Shown here piece by piece: positions 27,969 to 36,837 of a stretch of DNA of 64,000 nt (its first letter is position 1; each line of letters opens with the position of its first letter). The stretch spans positions 3,716,001 to 3,780,000 of the forward strand of contig NZ_CP050296.1 of the NCBI RefSeq assembly GCF_014189455.1. Reading direction: 5' to 3'. The notes beneath the pieces were generated by a model. That model ran no database searches. It saw only the letters and a program-made list of their open reading frames with translations, and was not told the origin of the DNA. The DNA is from Mesorhizobium huakuii (GTDB lineage Bacteria > Pseudomonadota > Alphaproteobacteria > Rhizobiales > Rhizobiaceae). Made by a program: the position numbers and the translations under genes.

Positions 27969-28788
27969 GCTGGGCAACTCCCAAGACCACCCGATCGGGG
28001 TGGGTGAAAACATCGAAATCATCGCCGCGCACCAGCGCCACCAGCGTCATGCCGGCCTCATCGGCCGTGCGGATGGCAAGCGCGGTCGGCGCCGAGACGG
28101 CAATGATGAAGGCGGATCCAATCGCCGCCGTCTTCTGCACCATCTCGACCGAAACGCGCGACGTCACCACGACGGCGCCCGATGCGCCGTCGATGCCCGC
28201 CTTGGCCAGCGCGCCGGCGAGCTTGTCCAGCGCATTGTGGCGGCCGACATCCTCGCGCGCCATGATCACGCCCTTGCCGGGGATATAGAAGCCGGCGGCA
28301 TGCACGGCTCCGGTTTGCTGATGCAGCGGCTGCACCTTCGACAGCAGCTTGACGGAATGGACGATGTCGTCGGCATCAAGCGTAAGCTTTGACGCACCAA
28401 CGACATCGACGGAGCGCATCGCTTCCTCGATGGATTCAATGCCGCAGAGCCCGCAGCCGACCGGTCCGGCAAGCCTGCGCCGCCGCGCCTCGAAGCGTGT
28501 ATTGGCCTGGTCCTTCAGCCGGATCTGGATATCGATGCCGGCGCCATGATCCTCGACCTCGATCGCCTCGATCTCTTCAGGGGAAGCGATGATGCCTTCG
28601 GTCAACGAGAAGCCGAGCGCGAAATCCTCGAAGTCGGCCGGGCTCGCCATCATCACCGCATGCGTGGTTCCCGCGAAGGAAAACGCCACCGGCGTCTCCT
28701 CCGGCACCATGCGGTTGGCAACAGCCGTCGCGCTGGCGCGGTGCGCCAGCCGCGATATCTCGGTCGTTGCTTTGCGGCGCGCGGCCAA
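27958..28788 (-). CDS. fdhD: formate dehydrogenase accessory sulfurtransferase FdhD (FdsC)
   Basis: 276 aa. The CxxC sulfur-transfer motif is C112-G-L-C115 (VGCGLCGIES). Other family segments are EDFALGFSLTEGII and RHNALDKLAGAL. It passes sulfur to the bis-MGD cofactor of FdsA. The apparent start is TTG at 28786-28788, two bases after the fdsA stop, so translational coupling is likely; the exact start is less certain than the rest. Confidence 0.92.
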   Translation of the reverse strand: MAARRKATTEISRLAHRASATAVANRMVPEETPVAFSFAGTTHAVMMASPADFEDFALGFSLTEGIIASPEEIEAIEVEDHGAGIDIQIRLKDQANTRFEARRRRLAGPVGCGLCGIESIEEAMRSVDVVGASKLTLDADDIVHSVKLLSKVQPLHQQTGAVHAAGFYIPGKGVIMAREDVGRHNALDKLAGALAKAGIDGASGAVVVTSRVSVEMVQKTAAIGSAFIIAVSAPTALAIRTADEAGMTLVALVRGDDFDVFTHPDRVVLGVAQHVA

Positions 28789-28790
28789 GA

Positions 28791-31703
28791 CTACTCCGCT
28801 GCCTGCAGCGCGGCGATACGGCGGCTGTTCCTGGCCTGCTCATCGTACTCGCGCTGCCAGTCCGACGGGCCATTGGAGGCGCCGACCTGCACTGCTGTCA
28901 CCTTGTACTCCGGACAGTTGGTCGCCCAGTCGGAGAAGTCGGTGGTGATGACGTTGGCCTGCGTGTCCGGGTGATGGAAGGTGGTGTAGACCACGCCCGG
29001 CGACACCCGGTCGGTGATCAGCGCCCGCAGCGTCGTCTCGCCGGAGCGGCTGGTCAGCCGCACCCAGTCGCCATCGCGCAGGCCGCGGTTCTCGGCATCG
29101 TGCGGATGGATCTCCAGCCGGTCTTCCGAGTGCCACATGACGTTGTCGGTGCGCCGCGTCTGCGCGCCGACATTGTACTGGCTGAGGATACGGCCGGTGG
29201 TCAAAAGCAGCGGGAAGCGGGGTCCGGTCCTCTCGTCCGTTGCCACATATTCGGTGCGGATGAACTTGCCCTTGCCGCGCACGAAACTGTCAATGTGCAT
29301 GATCGGCGTGCCGAGCGGGGCCTTCTCGTTGCAGGGCCACTGCACCGATCCCACCCGGTCGAGCAGATCGAAGGAGACATTGGCGAAGCTCGGCGTCGTC
29401 TTGGCGATCTCGTCCATGATCTGCGACGGATGCGTGTAGTTCCAGTCGAGCCCGATGGCGCGGGCAAGCTCCTGCGTCGCCTCCCAGTCGGCATAGCGCG
29501 CCTTCGGTTCCAGCACCTTGCGCACCATGTTGATGCGGCGCTCGGCATTGGTGAAGGTGCCGTCCTTTTCCAGGAAGGTCGAACCCGGCAGGAAGACATG
29601 CGCGTAGTTCGCCGTTTCGTTGAGGAAGAGATCGTGCACGACGACGCATTCCATGGCGGCGAGACCGCCGGCGACATGCTTGGTGTCGGGATCGGACTGC
29701 AGGATGTCCTCGCCCTGGATGTAGATGCCCTTGAAGGAGCCATCGACGGCGGCGTCGAGCATGTTGGGGATGCGCAGGCCGGGTTCGTCGTCCAGCTTCA
29801 CGCCCCAAAGGCTCTCATAGATGTCGCGCACGGCTTCGCCCGAGATGTGGCGATAGCCGGGCAGTTCGTGCGGGAAGGAGCCCATGTCGCACGAGCCCTG
29901 CACGTTGTTCTGGCCGCGCAGCGGGTTCACGCCGACGCCCGGCCGGCCGATATTGCCGGTGGCCATTGCGAGGTTGGCGATCGCCATCACCGTGGTCGAG
30001 CCCTGGCTGTGTTCGGTGACGCCAAGGCCGTAATAGATCGCGCCATTGCCGCCCTTGGCGTAGAGCCGCGCGGCACCCCGGATCAGTTCCGGGTCGACGC
30101 CGGAAAGCTTGCCGACAGTCTCGGGGCTGTTCTCCGGCAAAGCGACGAAGGAGGCCCAGTCCTGGAACTCCGTCCAGTCGCAGCGTTCGCGGATGAAGGC
30201 TTCGTCGAAAAGCCCTTCGGTGACGATGACATGCGCCAGCGACGTCAGCACCGCCACGTTGGTGCCGGGCTTCAGCGGCAGGTGATAATCGGCCTCGACA
30301 TGCGCCGACTTGACCATCTCCGTACGCCGCGGATCGAGCACGATCAGCTTGGCGCCCTGGCGCAGCCGCTTCTTCAGCCGCGAGGCGAACACCGGATGGG
30401 CGGAAACCGGATTGGCGCCGATAACGACGGCGACATCAGTGAATTCGACCGAGTCGAAATCCTGTGTGCCGGCCGAGGTGCCGTAGGTCTGGCCGAGGCC
30501 GTAGCCGGTCGGCGAGTGGCAGACGCGGGCGCAGGTGTCGACATTGTTGTTGCGGAAACCCTGCCGCACCAGCTTCTGGACGAGATAGGTCTCCTCATTC
30601 GTGCAGCGCGAGGAGGTGATGCCGCCGATCGAGGTGCGGCCGTACTGGTACTGGATCCGGCGGAATTCCTTGGCCGTGTGGGCGATCGCCTCTTCCCAGC
30701 TCACCTCGCGCCACGGGTCGGAAATCTTCTCGCGGATCATCGGCGACAGGATGCGGTCCTTGTGGGTGGCGTAGCCATAGGCGAAACGGCCCTTGACGCA
30801 GCTGTGGCCGTGGTTCGCCTTGCCGTCCTTGTAGGGCATCATGCGGATGACTTCGTCATCCTTCACCTCGGCCTTGAACGAGCAGCCGACGCCGCAATAG
30901 GCGCAGGTGGTGACGGCCGAGCGTTCCGGCATGCCCTTTTCGAGCACCGTCTTCTCGCGCAGCGCGTCGGTCGGGCAGGCCTGCACGCAGGCGCCGCAGG
31001 ACACGCACTCGGAAGCGATGAAATCCTCATGCATGCCGGCGACCATGCGCGATTCGAAACCGCGGCCCTCGATGGTCAGCGCGAAGGTGCCCTGCACCTC
31101 CTCGCATGCCCGCACGCAACGCGAGCAGACGATGCACTGCGCCGGATCATAGGTGAAATAGGGATTGGATTCGTCGCGGGCGATATAGTCGACCGCCAGC
31201 GAGCCATGGCCGGGCGCGACGCCGTCTTCCTGCTTGACGTGGTTGCGGCCCTCGACGCCGTAGCGGTTCTCGGTCAGGCCGACGGACTTCGCCACCGTGT
31301 CGAATTCGCTGGCGCCGGTGCCGGCCTTCTCGTTCCAGCCGGTCGGATGGTCGGAGACGTAAAGTTCCATGACGCCGCGGCGGATCGCGTCGAGCCGGTC
31401 GGACTGCGTGCGCACCACCATGCCTTCGCCGACCGGCGTCGTGCAGGAGGCCGGCGTGCCGCCGCGGCCTTCGATCTCGACCAGGCAGACGCGGCACGAG
31501 CCGAAGGAGTCCAGCATGTCGGTGGCGCAGAGCTTCGGGATCTCGACACCGCCTTCCATCGCGGCGCGCATGATCGAGGTGCCTTCCGGCACTGTGATGC
31601 TGCGGCCGTCGACGCTCAGCGTGACCTGCTTTTGCGCCAGCGACTCCGGGGTTCCGTAGTCGATCTCTTCGACCAGTGATGGGAAGTCGGCCTTGATGTT
31701 CAT
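28791..31703 (-). CDS. fdsA: NAD-dependent formate dehydrogenase alpha subunit (FdsA)
   Basis: 970 aa molybdenum catalytic subunit. Domain order: [2Fe-2S] domain with C59, C70, C73, C87; two ferredoxin-type [4Fe-4S] clusters (C190-C193-C196-C200 and C233-C236-C239-C243); FdhF-type [4Fe-4S] motif C267, C270, C274, C302; then the bis-MGD domain with Mo ligand C395 followed by H396 in CARVCHSPTG. The ligand is cysteine, not selenocysteine. It oxidises formate to CO2 and sends electrons through FdsB/FdsG to NAD+. Full length with all ligands present. Confidence 0.96.
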   Translation of the reverse strand: MNIKADFPSLVEEIDYGTPESLAQKQVTLSVDGRSITVPEGTSIMRAAMEGGVEIPKLCATDMLDSFGSCRVCLVEIEGRGGTPASCTTPVGEGMVVRTQSDRLDAIRRGVMELYVSDHPTGWNEKAGTGASEFDTVAKSVGLTENRYGVEGRNHVKQEDGVAPGHGSLAVDYIARDESNPYFTYDPAQCIVCSRCVRACEEVQGTFALTIEGRGFESRMVAGMHEDFIASECVSCGACVQACPTDALREKTVLEKGMPERSAVTTCAYCGVGCSFKAEVKDDEVIRMMPYKDGKANHGHSCVKGRFAYGYATHKDRILSPMIREKISDPWREVSWEEAIAHTAKEFRRIQYQYGRTSIGGITSSRCTNEETYLVQKLVRQGFRNNNVDTCARVCHSPTGYGLGQTYGTSAGTQDFDSVEFTDVAVVIGANPVSAHPVFASRLKKRLRQGAKLIVLDPRRTEMVKSAHVEADYHLPLKPGTNVAVLTSLAHVIVTEGLFDEAFIRERCDWTEFQDWASFVALPENSPETVGKLSGVDPELIRGAARLYAKGGNGAIYYGLGVTEHSQGSTTVMAIANLAMATGNIGRPGVGVNPLRGQNNVQGSCDMGSFPHELPGYRHISGEAVRDIYESLWGVKLDDEPGLRIPNMLDAAVDGSFKGIYIQGEDILQSDPDTKHVAGGLAAMECVVVHDLFLNETANYAHVFLPGSTFLEKDGTFTNAERRINMVRKVLEPKARYADWEATQELARAIGLDWNYTHPSQIMDEIAKTTPSFANVSFDLLDRVGSVQWPCNEKAPLGTPIMHIDSFVRGKGKFIRTEYVATDERTGPRFPLLLTTGRILSQYNVGAQTRRTDNVMWHSEDRLEIHPHDAENRGLRDGDWVRLTSRSGETTLRALITDRVSPGVVYTTFHHPDTQANVITTDFSDWATNCPEYKVTAVQVGASNGPSDWQREYDEQARNSRRIAALQAAE

Positions 31704-31713
31704 CTGCCAGCTC

Positions 31714-33270
31714 CTATTCAGCAGCGACGCGCGCCGGCGCCGGCTTGAAATCTTCGGGGAAATGCGTGATCGAACTCATCACCGGGTAGGGCGTGAAGCC
31801 GCCCAGCGCGCACAGCGAACCGAACTTCATCGTGTTGCAGAGGTCGGTGACCAGAGCGAGGTTCTTTTCCGGCTCGATGCCGGCGGCAAGCCTGTCGATG
31901 GTCTCGACGCCGCGCGTCGAGCCGATGCGGCAGGGCGTGCACTTGCCGCAGCTTTCGATGGCACAGAATTCCATGGCGAAGCGCGCCTGCTTCAGCATGT
32001 CGGCGGTGTCGTCGAACACGGTGATGCCGGCATGGCCGATCAGGCCATCACGCTTGGCGAATTCTTCGTAGTCGAACGGCGTGTCGAACAGTCCGCGGGG
32101 AAAATAGGCGCCCAAGGGACCGCCGACCTGCACCGCCTTGACCGGACGTCCCGTCGCCGTACCGCCGCCAATGTCGTCGACGATCTCGCCCAACGTCAGG
32201 CCGAAGGCGGTTTCGAACAGGCCGCCATTCCTGACATTGCCGGCGATCTGGATCGGGATCGTGCCGCGCGAGCGGCCCATGCCGAAATCCTTGTAGAAGG
32301 CGGCGCCCTTGTCCATGATGATCGGCACCGAGGCCAGGCTGATGACGTTGTTGATCACCGTCGGCTTGCCGAACAGGCCCTGGATGGCCGGCAGCGGCGG
32401 CTTGGCGCGCACCACACCGCGCTTGCCTTCCAGGCTGTTCAGCAGCGAGGTTTCCTCGCCGCAGACATAGGCGCCGGCGCCGACGCGGATTTCCATGTCG
32501 AAGGCGTTGGGCGAACCCAGCACATTGACGCCGAGCACACCGGCCTTGCGGGCGATTTCGACGGCCTTGTTCATTGTTGCCACCGCATGCGGATATTCCG
32601 AGCGGATATAGACGAAGCCCTTGGTCGCGCCGGTGGCGATACCGGCGATCGTCATGCCTTCGATCAGCACGAAGGGGTCACCCTCCATGATCATGCGGTC
32701 GGCGAAAGTCGCGCTGTCGCCCTCGTCGGCGTTGCAGACGATGTATTTGCGGTCGGACGTCGTATCCAGCACCGTCTTCCACTTGATGCCGGTCGGGAAG
32801 CCGGCGCCGCCACGGCCACGCAGGCCTGAGTCCGTCACCTGCTTGACGATGTCGGCTGGCGCCATGGCGACGGCGTTCTGCAGGCCCTTCAGCCCGCCGA
32901 GCGATTTATAGGCGTCGAGCGACAGCGGATCGTTGATGCCGCAGCGGGCGAAGGTCAGCCGGGTCTGCTTGGCCAGGAACGGGATTTTGTCGGGCGCGCC
33001 GAGCCAGCGCTTGTGATGGCCGCCGGTGAGGAAACCGCTGTCGAACAGGCTCTTGACGTCGGAAGGCTTGACCGGTCCGTAGGCGACGCGGCCGTTGGCG
33101 GTCGCCACTTCGACCATCGGTTCGAGGAAATAGGCGCCGCGCGATCCGTTGCGCACGATCTTGGCCTCGATGCCGCGTTCGGCGAGCTCACTTGCAATCG
33201 CCTTGGCGACCTTTTCGGCACCAAGCGCCAGCGCGCCGGAATCGCCGGGAATGTAGATGCGGGGGATCAT
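31714..33270 (-). CDS. fdsB: NAD-dependent formate dehydrogenase beta subunit (FdsB)
   Basis: 518 aa, NuoF/HoxF-like, with an N-terminal thioredoxin-like extension. FMN/NADH-binding motifs are GLRGRGGAGFPTGIKWK and CNADEGDSATFADR. The [4Fe-4S] motif is ESCGKCTPCRIGSTRG plus a later cysteine (DLCNTMKFGSLCALGG). It is the NAD+-reducing subunit. The start overlaps the fdsG stop by four bases (33267-33270), and fdsA follows ten bases after its stop. Confidence 0.95.
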   Translation of the reverse strand: MIPRIYIPGDSGALALGAEKVAKAIASELAERGIEAKIVRNGSRGAYFLEPMVEVATANGRVAYGPVKPSDVKSLFDSGFLTGGHHKRWLGAPDKIPFLAKQTRLTFARCGINDPLSLDAYKSLGGLKGLQNAVAMAPADIVKQVTDSGLRGRGGAGFPTGIKWKTVLDTTSDRKYIVCNADEGDSATFADRMIMEGDPFVLIEGMTIAGIATGATKGFVYIRSEYPHAVATMNKAVEIARKAGVLGVNVLGSPNAFDMEIRVGAGAYVCGEETSLLNSLEGKRGVVRAKPPLPAIQGLFGKPTVINNVISLASVPIIMDKGAAFYKDFGMGRSRGTIPIQIAGNVRNGGLFETAFGLTLGEIVDDIGGGTATGRPVKAVQVGGPLGAYFPRGLFDTPFDYEEFAKRDGLIGHAGITVFDDTADMLKQARFAMEFCAIESCGKCTPCRIGSTRGVETIDRLAAGIEPEKNLALVTDLCNTMKFGSLCALGGFTPYPVMSSITHFPEDFKPAPARVAAE

Positions 33271-33746
33271 GAGCGCACCTCGGCAAGGATCTCGTCGATC
33301 TTGTCGTCATCGAGCCGCCCGATCACCTCGCCGTCGAGCATCGCCGACGGCGAACAGGCGCAAAGCCCGAGGCAATAGACCGGTTCGAGTGTAACCGATC
33401 CGTCGCGGGTGGTCTCGTGGAAACCGATGCCCAGCAACTGCTTGATCTTGGCGGCGACGGCGTCCGAACCCATCGACTGGCAGGCCTCTGCCTGGCAAAG
33501 CTTGAGGACATGCCGCCCGGCCGGCCGGGCGCGGAAATCATGATAGAAGGTGACGACGCCGTGCACCTCGGCCCTGGAGAGGTTCAGCCCATCGGCGATG
33601 ACCGGCAGTGCTGCCTGCGGCACATGGCCGAATTCTTCCTGGATCTCGTGCAGGATCGGCAGCAACGGGCCTTCGAGGCCTTTCAGCTCTTGGATAATCG
33701 CCGCCGTGCGCGATGCGATCTCGGTACTTGCAGGCTGCATTGTCAT
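33267..33746 (-). CDS. fdsG: NAD-dependent formate dehydrogenase gamma subunit (FdsG)
   Basis: 159 aa, NuoE-like thioredoxin-fold [2Fe-2S] protein. The four cysteines are in LKLCQAEACQS and YCLGLCACSPSAML. It carries electrons within the FdsGBA complex and is first gene of fdsGBA-fdhD-fdsD. The promoter should lie in the 135 bases between it and the co-oriented LysR gene, where a perfect LysR-type dyad occurs. Confidence 0.94.
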   Translation of the reverse strand: MTMQPASTEIASRTAAIIQELKGLEGPLLPILHEIQEEFGHVPQAALPVIADGLNLSRAEVHGVVTFYHDFRARPAGRHVLKLCQAEACQSMGSDAVAAKIKQLLGIGFHETTRDGSVTLEPVYCLGLCACSPSAMLDGEVIGRLDDDKIDEILAEVRS

Positions 33747-33834
33747 GCAGCGCCCTCCCTGGTCGGTAGCGTTCTAGCGCTAAGTCGTTACAAAAACAGA
33801 GGAAACCCGCGAAATCAATAAAGCTGATCCGTTG

Positions 33835-33857
33835 CTTGATAGAAATCTTCTATCAAG
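33835..33857. promoter_or_regulatory. LysR-type operator dyad upstream of fdsG
   Basis: Perfect 10-base inverted repeat CTTGATAGAA-ATC-TTCTATCAAG containing ATAG-N7-CTAT, the size and form of a LysR-type recognition site (T-N11-A). It lies 89 bases upstream of the fdsG start and just past the LysR stop codon. No T-run follows, so a terminator is less likely. Confidence 0.65.
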
Positions 33858-33881
33858 CGCGGTCAGCCGCCTTTCTCTACC

Positions 33882-34781
33882 CTAGCGATGGCTACGGAAA
33901 TCGTCTGCCAGCGCCATTGCCTCGTCCAGCAGCGCCTGCACCAGCGGCGTGTGCGGCTCGCGCGGCGCGGCCACCAGGCCGACCGTGTGGCTGGCGTCGG
34001 GCTCGACGATCGGAATGGCCCGGATCGGCTCCGAAAAGCCGAATGTTTCCGCGAGGTTGAGCGGCATGATCGACGACCATTTGCCGGTACGGATGTGCGA
34101 GAACAGCACGATCATCGAGTTGGATTCGAGTGTCGGCCGCACCTGCACGCCGGCCTCAGCCAGATGCTGGTCGATGATACGGCGGTTCTGCATGTCCGGC
34201 GTCAAAAGGCAGAGCGGCAACTGGCTGATCTCGGCCCATGTCACTTTGTCGCGGTCGGAATAGGGGTTTCCGTCCGCCGTGATCAGCTGATAGCGCTCGT
34301 CGTAGAGCGGCACGCTGGTCACCCGCCCGAGCGGCTCGTTGTCGAGATAGGTGATGCCGGCATCGATGTCGAAATTACCGAGCAGCGACAAGACTTCGAT
34401 CGAGGTGCGCGACAGCACCGAGAAGGTGACGCCCGGGTGCTTTTCACGAAACGGCGTCGTCAGCCGCGCGACCATGGCGAGTGCCGTTGGAATGGCAGCA
34501 ATGCGGATGCGGCCGGAAAGGCCGTGGCGCGCGGCGCGCATCTCCTCGCGCATGGTCCTTGAATCGCCCACGATGCGGCGCGCCCAGACCAGCACCTGCT
34601 TGCCTTCCGGCGTCAGCCCCTGGAAACGCGACCCGCGATTGACAAGCATGACGCCGAGCTGCCCCTCCAGCTGCTTGATGCCGGCCGACAGGGTCGGCTG
34701 GGTGACGCCGCACGCCTCCGCCGCCCGGCCGAAATGCTCTTCCTTGGCCAGCGCGATGAAGAATTCGAGTTTGTCGATCAT
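33882..34781 (-). CDS. LysR-family regulator, probable regulator of formate dehydrogenase
   Basis: 299 aa. N-terminal winged helix: DKLEFFIALAKEEHFGRAAE with recognition segment GVTQPTLSAGIKQLE. The C-terminal effector domain is full length. It sits directly upstream of fdsGBA on the same strand; in several bacteria a LysR protein (FdsR) adjacent to fds genes responds to formate, though there it is usually divergent. The dyad at 33835-33857 is its likely target. An imperfect dyad AGCCAA/TTGGCT at 34868-34896 upstream of this gene may be an autoregulatory site. Confidence 0.85.
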   Translation of the reverse strand: MIDKLEFFIALAKEEHFGRAAEACGVTQPTLSAGIKQLEGQLGVMLVNRGSRFQGLTPEGKQVLVWARRIVGDSRTMREEMRAARHGLSGRIRIAAIPTALAMVARLTTPFREKHPGVTFSVLSRTSIEVLSLLGNFDIDAGITYLDNEPLGRVTSVPLYDERYQLITADGNPYSDRDKVTWAEISQLPLCLLTPDMQNRRIIDQHLAEAGVQVRPTLESNSMIVLFSHIRTGKWSSIMPLNLAETFGFSEPIRAIPIVEPDASHTVGLVAAPREPHTPLVQALLDEAMALADDFRSHR

Positions 34782-34944
34782 GCCGCGAGCCCTTTCCGCG
34801 TGCCTGCAACGTCGCGCCGCTCAGTCACTCGTTAATCATCGTGGATGAGGCGGCCGGTGGTGGCAACAGCCAATAACCAATTGATAATATTTGGCTTGCC
34901 ATGATGGCCGATGCGGGTATCGCGGCAGGGGGCGCCGAAGATAG

Positions 34945-36189
34945 GTGGTTCGTATGCTCCAGGAGCATCCGCCGGAAATGCAAGCAGTTTCCGCTGGCGA
35001 TTTGCGCGAGGCCGCGCGGCTCAGGGCCGTCGAGCGCTTCGATGTTCTGGACACGCCACGCGAAGCGGCGTTCGATCGCATCACGCGATTGATCAAGACG
35101 GTCTTCGATGTCCCGATCGCCATCATCTCGGTCATCGACGGGCACCGCCAATGGTACAAGGCCTGCGAGGGCCTGGCGGTTAATGAAGTCGAACGCAAGG
35201 CGACATTCTGCCAGTACACGATCCCTAGGGAAGAGCCGCTGATCGTCGCGGATGCGACGAAGGATCCCCGTTTCGCCAACAATCCCATGGTGAGCAGCGA
35301 TCCCCATATCCGCTTCTATGCGGGCGTGCCTTTGCGAACCCGTGACGGCCACAACATCGGCAGTGTCTGCGCGATCGGCTACACCCCAAGGGAATTCAGC
35401 GACCGCGACATCGCAATCCTCCAGGATTTTGCCGATCTTGCCATGGATGAGTTGGAACTGCGCCAGCATGCCTCCAGCGATGCGCTGACCGGCGTGCTGT
35501 CGCGGCGGGCGTTCATCGATCAGGGCGGCAAGGCATTTGCGCTTGCCCAGCGCCAGCGCTTCGACTTCTCCTGCATTGTCTTCGATGTCGACCATTTCAA
35601 ATCGGTCAACGACCATTTCGGGCATGCAGCGGGTGATAAGGTTCTGTCTGGTGTGGCCCGGCAATGCAGCGCCACCTTGCGGGACGTCGACATATTCGGG
35701 CGCGTCGGTGGGGAGGAATTCGCTGTGCTTCTCTATACCGGACGCAGCGGCGCGCTTGAATCTGCCGAGCGGCTGCGCGCCACCATAGAGACCATGCGGC
35801 TCGCGCACGGCACACAGGAAATGCAGGTCACGGCGAGCTTCGGTGTTGCCTCGTTCGACCCCGGGACCAGCAGCCTGCAGGAGCTGATCGAACGCGCCGA
35901 CGCGGCCATGTATCACTCCAAACACGCCGGCCGCAATCGGACCACGGCCTGGAATTCGTCTCAGGGCGATCAGGTACGGCCGCGGCGCCGGGTGCTGAAG
36001 GCCGGACAGATCGTCTTCAACGCCCGCATGTCGACCATCGACTGCACGGTTCGCAGCCTCGGCGAGGATGGCGCCACCATCGATGTTTCGAACACCGCCG
36101 GTATTCCCGGCCAGTTTCTGCTGGCCATCCGGGCGGATCGATTCGAGGCGAAATGCCGGGTCGTCGGCCAGGCCGAAAGACGTCTCTAA
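34945..36189 (+). CDS. GAF-GGDEF-PilZ diguanylate cyclase
   Basis: 414 aa, no membrane helix. A GAF sensor domain (about 25-170) is followed by a GGDEF domain (about 175-335) with active-site GGEEF at 255-259 and a product-binding I-site RDVD at 246-249, so it should make c-di-GMP from GTP with feedback inhibition. The C-terminus (about 342-412) resembles PilZ: the RxxxR arginines are present (345-349), but the DxSxxG position reads SLGEDG (372-376 region), so binding may be weakened. A GTG or later ATG could be the start. It stands alone, divergent from the LysR/fds block. Confidence 0.85.
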   Translation: MVRMLQEHPPEMQAVSAGDLREAARLRAVERFDVLDTPREAAFDRITRLIKTVFDVPIAIISVIDGHRQWYKACEGLAVNEVERKATFCQYTIPREEPLIVADATKDPRFANNPMVSSDPHIRFYAGVPLRTRDGHNIGSVCAIGYTPREFSDRDIAILQDFADLAMDELELRQHASSDALTGVLSRRAFIDQGGKAFALAQRQRFDFSCIVFDVDHFKSVNDHFGHAAGDKVLSGVARQCSATLRDVDIFGRVGGEEFAVLLYTGRSGALESAERLRATIETMRLAHGTQEMQVTASFGVASFDPGTSSLQELIERADAAMYHSKHAGRNRTTAWNSSQGDQVRPRRRVLKAGQIVFNARMSTIDCTVRSLGEDGATIDVSNTAGIPGQFLLAIRADRFEAKCRVVGQAERRL

Positions 36190-36244
36190 CTCGCCTTCGA
36201 GTGATCGGAGCCGCAGCGGTCCCGCTGACGCGAAGCGCCGAAGC

Positions 36245-36622
36245 CTATTTGTCGACGAGATTCAGGATATTGCCGTCGGGATCCTTGAACCAGGCGACCT
36301 TCATACCGTGACCGAGATGGATGTCGCCCTCGAGCGTCAGGCCGGGCATCTCATAATGTTCGAACGCCACGCCCTTCGATTTCAGCGATTTGACGACATC
36401 GCCGATCCGGTCGCCGACTGTCCAGGTCAGTGCCGTCGCTTTGTTGGTACCGGCAAATTGCGACCGGTAGACATTGATGAGCGTATCGCCGCTTTTGTAG
36501 ACGATGAGTTCGCCTCCTATGTCGTCGACCTGCTTGAGGCCTAGCGTGCCTTCATAGAAGGCTTTTGCCCTCGCCAGGTCCTTGACGGCGAGATTGGCCG
36601 TTGCGTTGCTGTTTTGGAGCAT
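36245..36622 (-). CDS. VOC (glyoxalase-like) family protein
   Basis: 125 aa with two beta-alpha-beta-beta-beta repeats: the first starts NLAVKDLARAKAFYEGTLGL, the second ends VAWFKDPDGNILNLVD. This is the vicinal-oxygen-chelate fold shared by glyoxalases, extradiol dioxygenases and antibiotic-binding proteins. Metal ligands are not clearly conserved (E and H positions differ), so a binding role is possible. It is a single gene. Confidence 0.82.
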   Translation of the reverse strand: MLQNSNATANLAVKDLARAKAFYEGTLGLKQVDDIGGELIVYKSGDTLINVYRSQFAGTNKATALTWTVGDRIGDVVKSLKSKGVAFEHYEMPGLTLEGDIHLGHGMKVAWFKDPDGNILNLVDK

Positions 36623-36837
36623 GACCGTCTCCTTCCCGGATTGTCGTGTCCTCGCTCAGGCACCGAATTAGGGCACGCGATCCATTTGACCATCGGCAAT
36701 CGGCCGACAGGAAGCGTCATCCGACGAAATCCGACAGCATCGGTCGTTTTCCACGGCACGCCGAGCAAGCCTTTGCGTCACGGCTTGGTTCTCGCCGGAA
36801 ACTGCACTATCTGCATGCCAAACGCCGAGGAAAGATC

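Noticed and set aside
30519..31117. Selenocysteine in the formate dehydrogenase
   Set aside because: The molybdenum ligand position is an ordinary cysteine codon in CARVCHSPTG and no in-frame TGA occurs.
28767..31679. A 970-codon open frame exactly antisense to fdsA
   Set aside because: It mirrors fdsA, has no domain pattern and arises from the high-GC codon bias; fdsA has all metal ligands.
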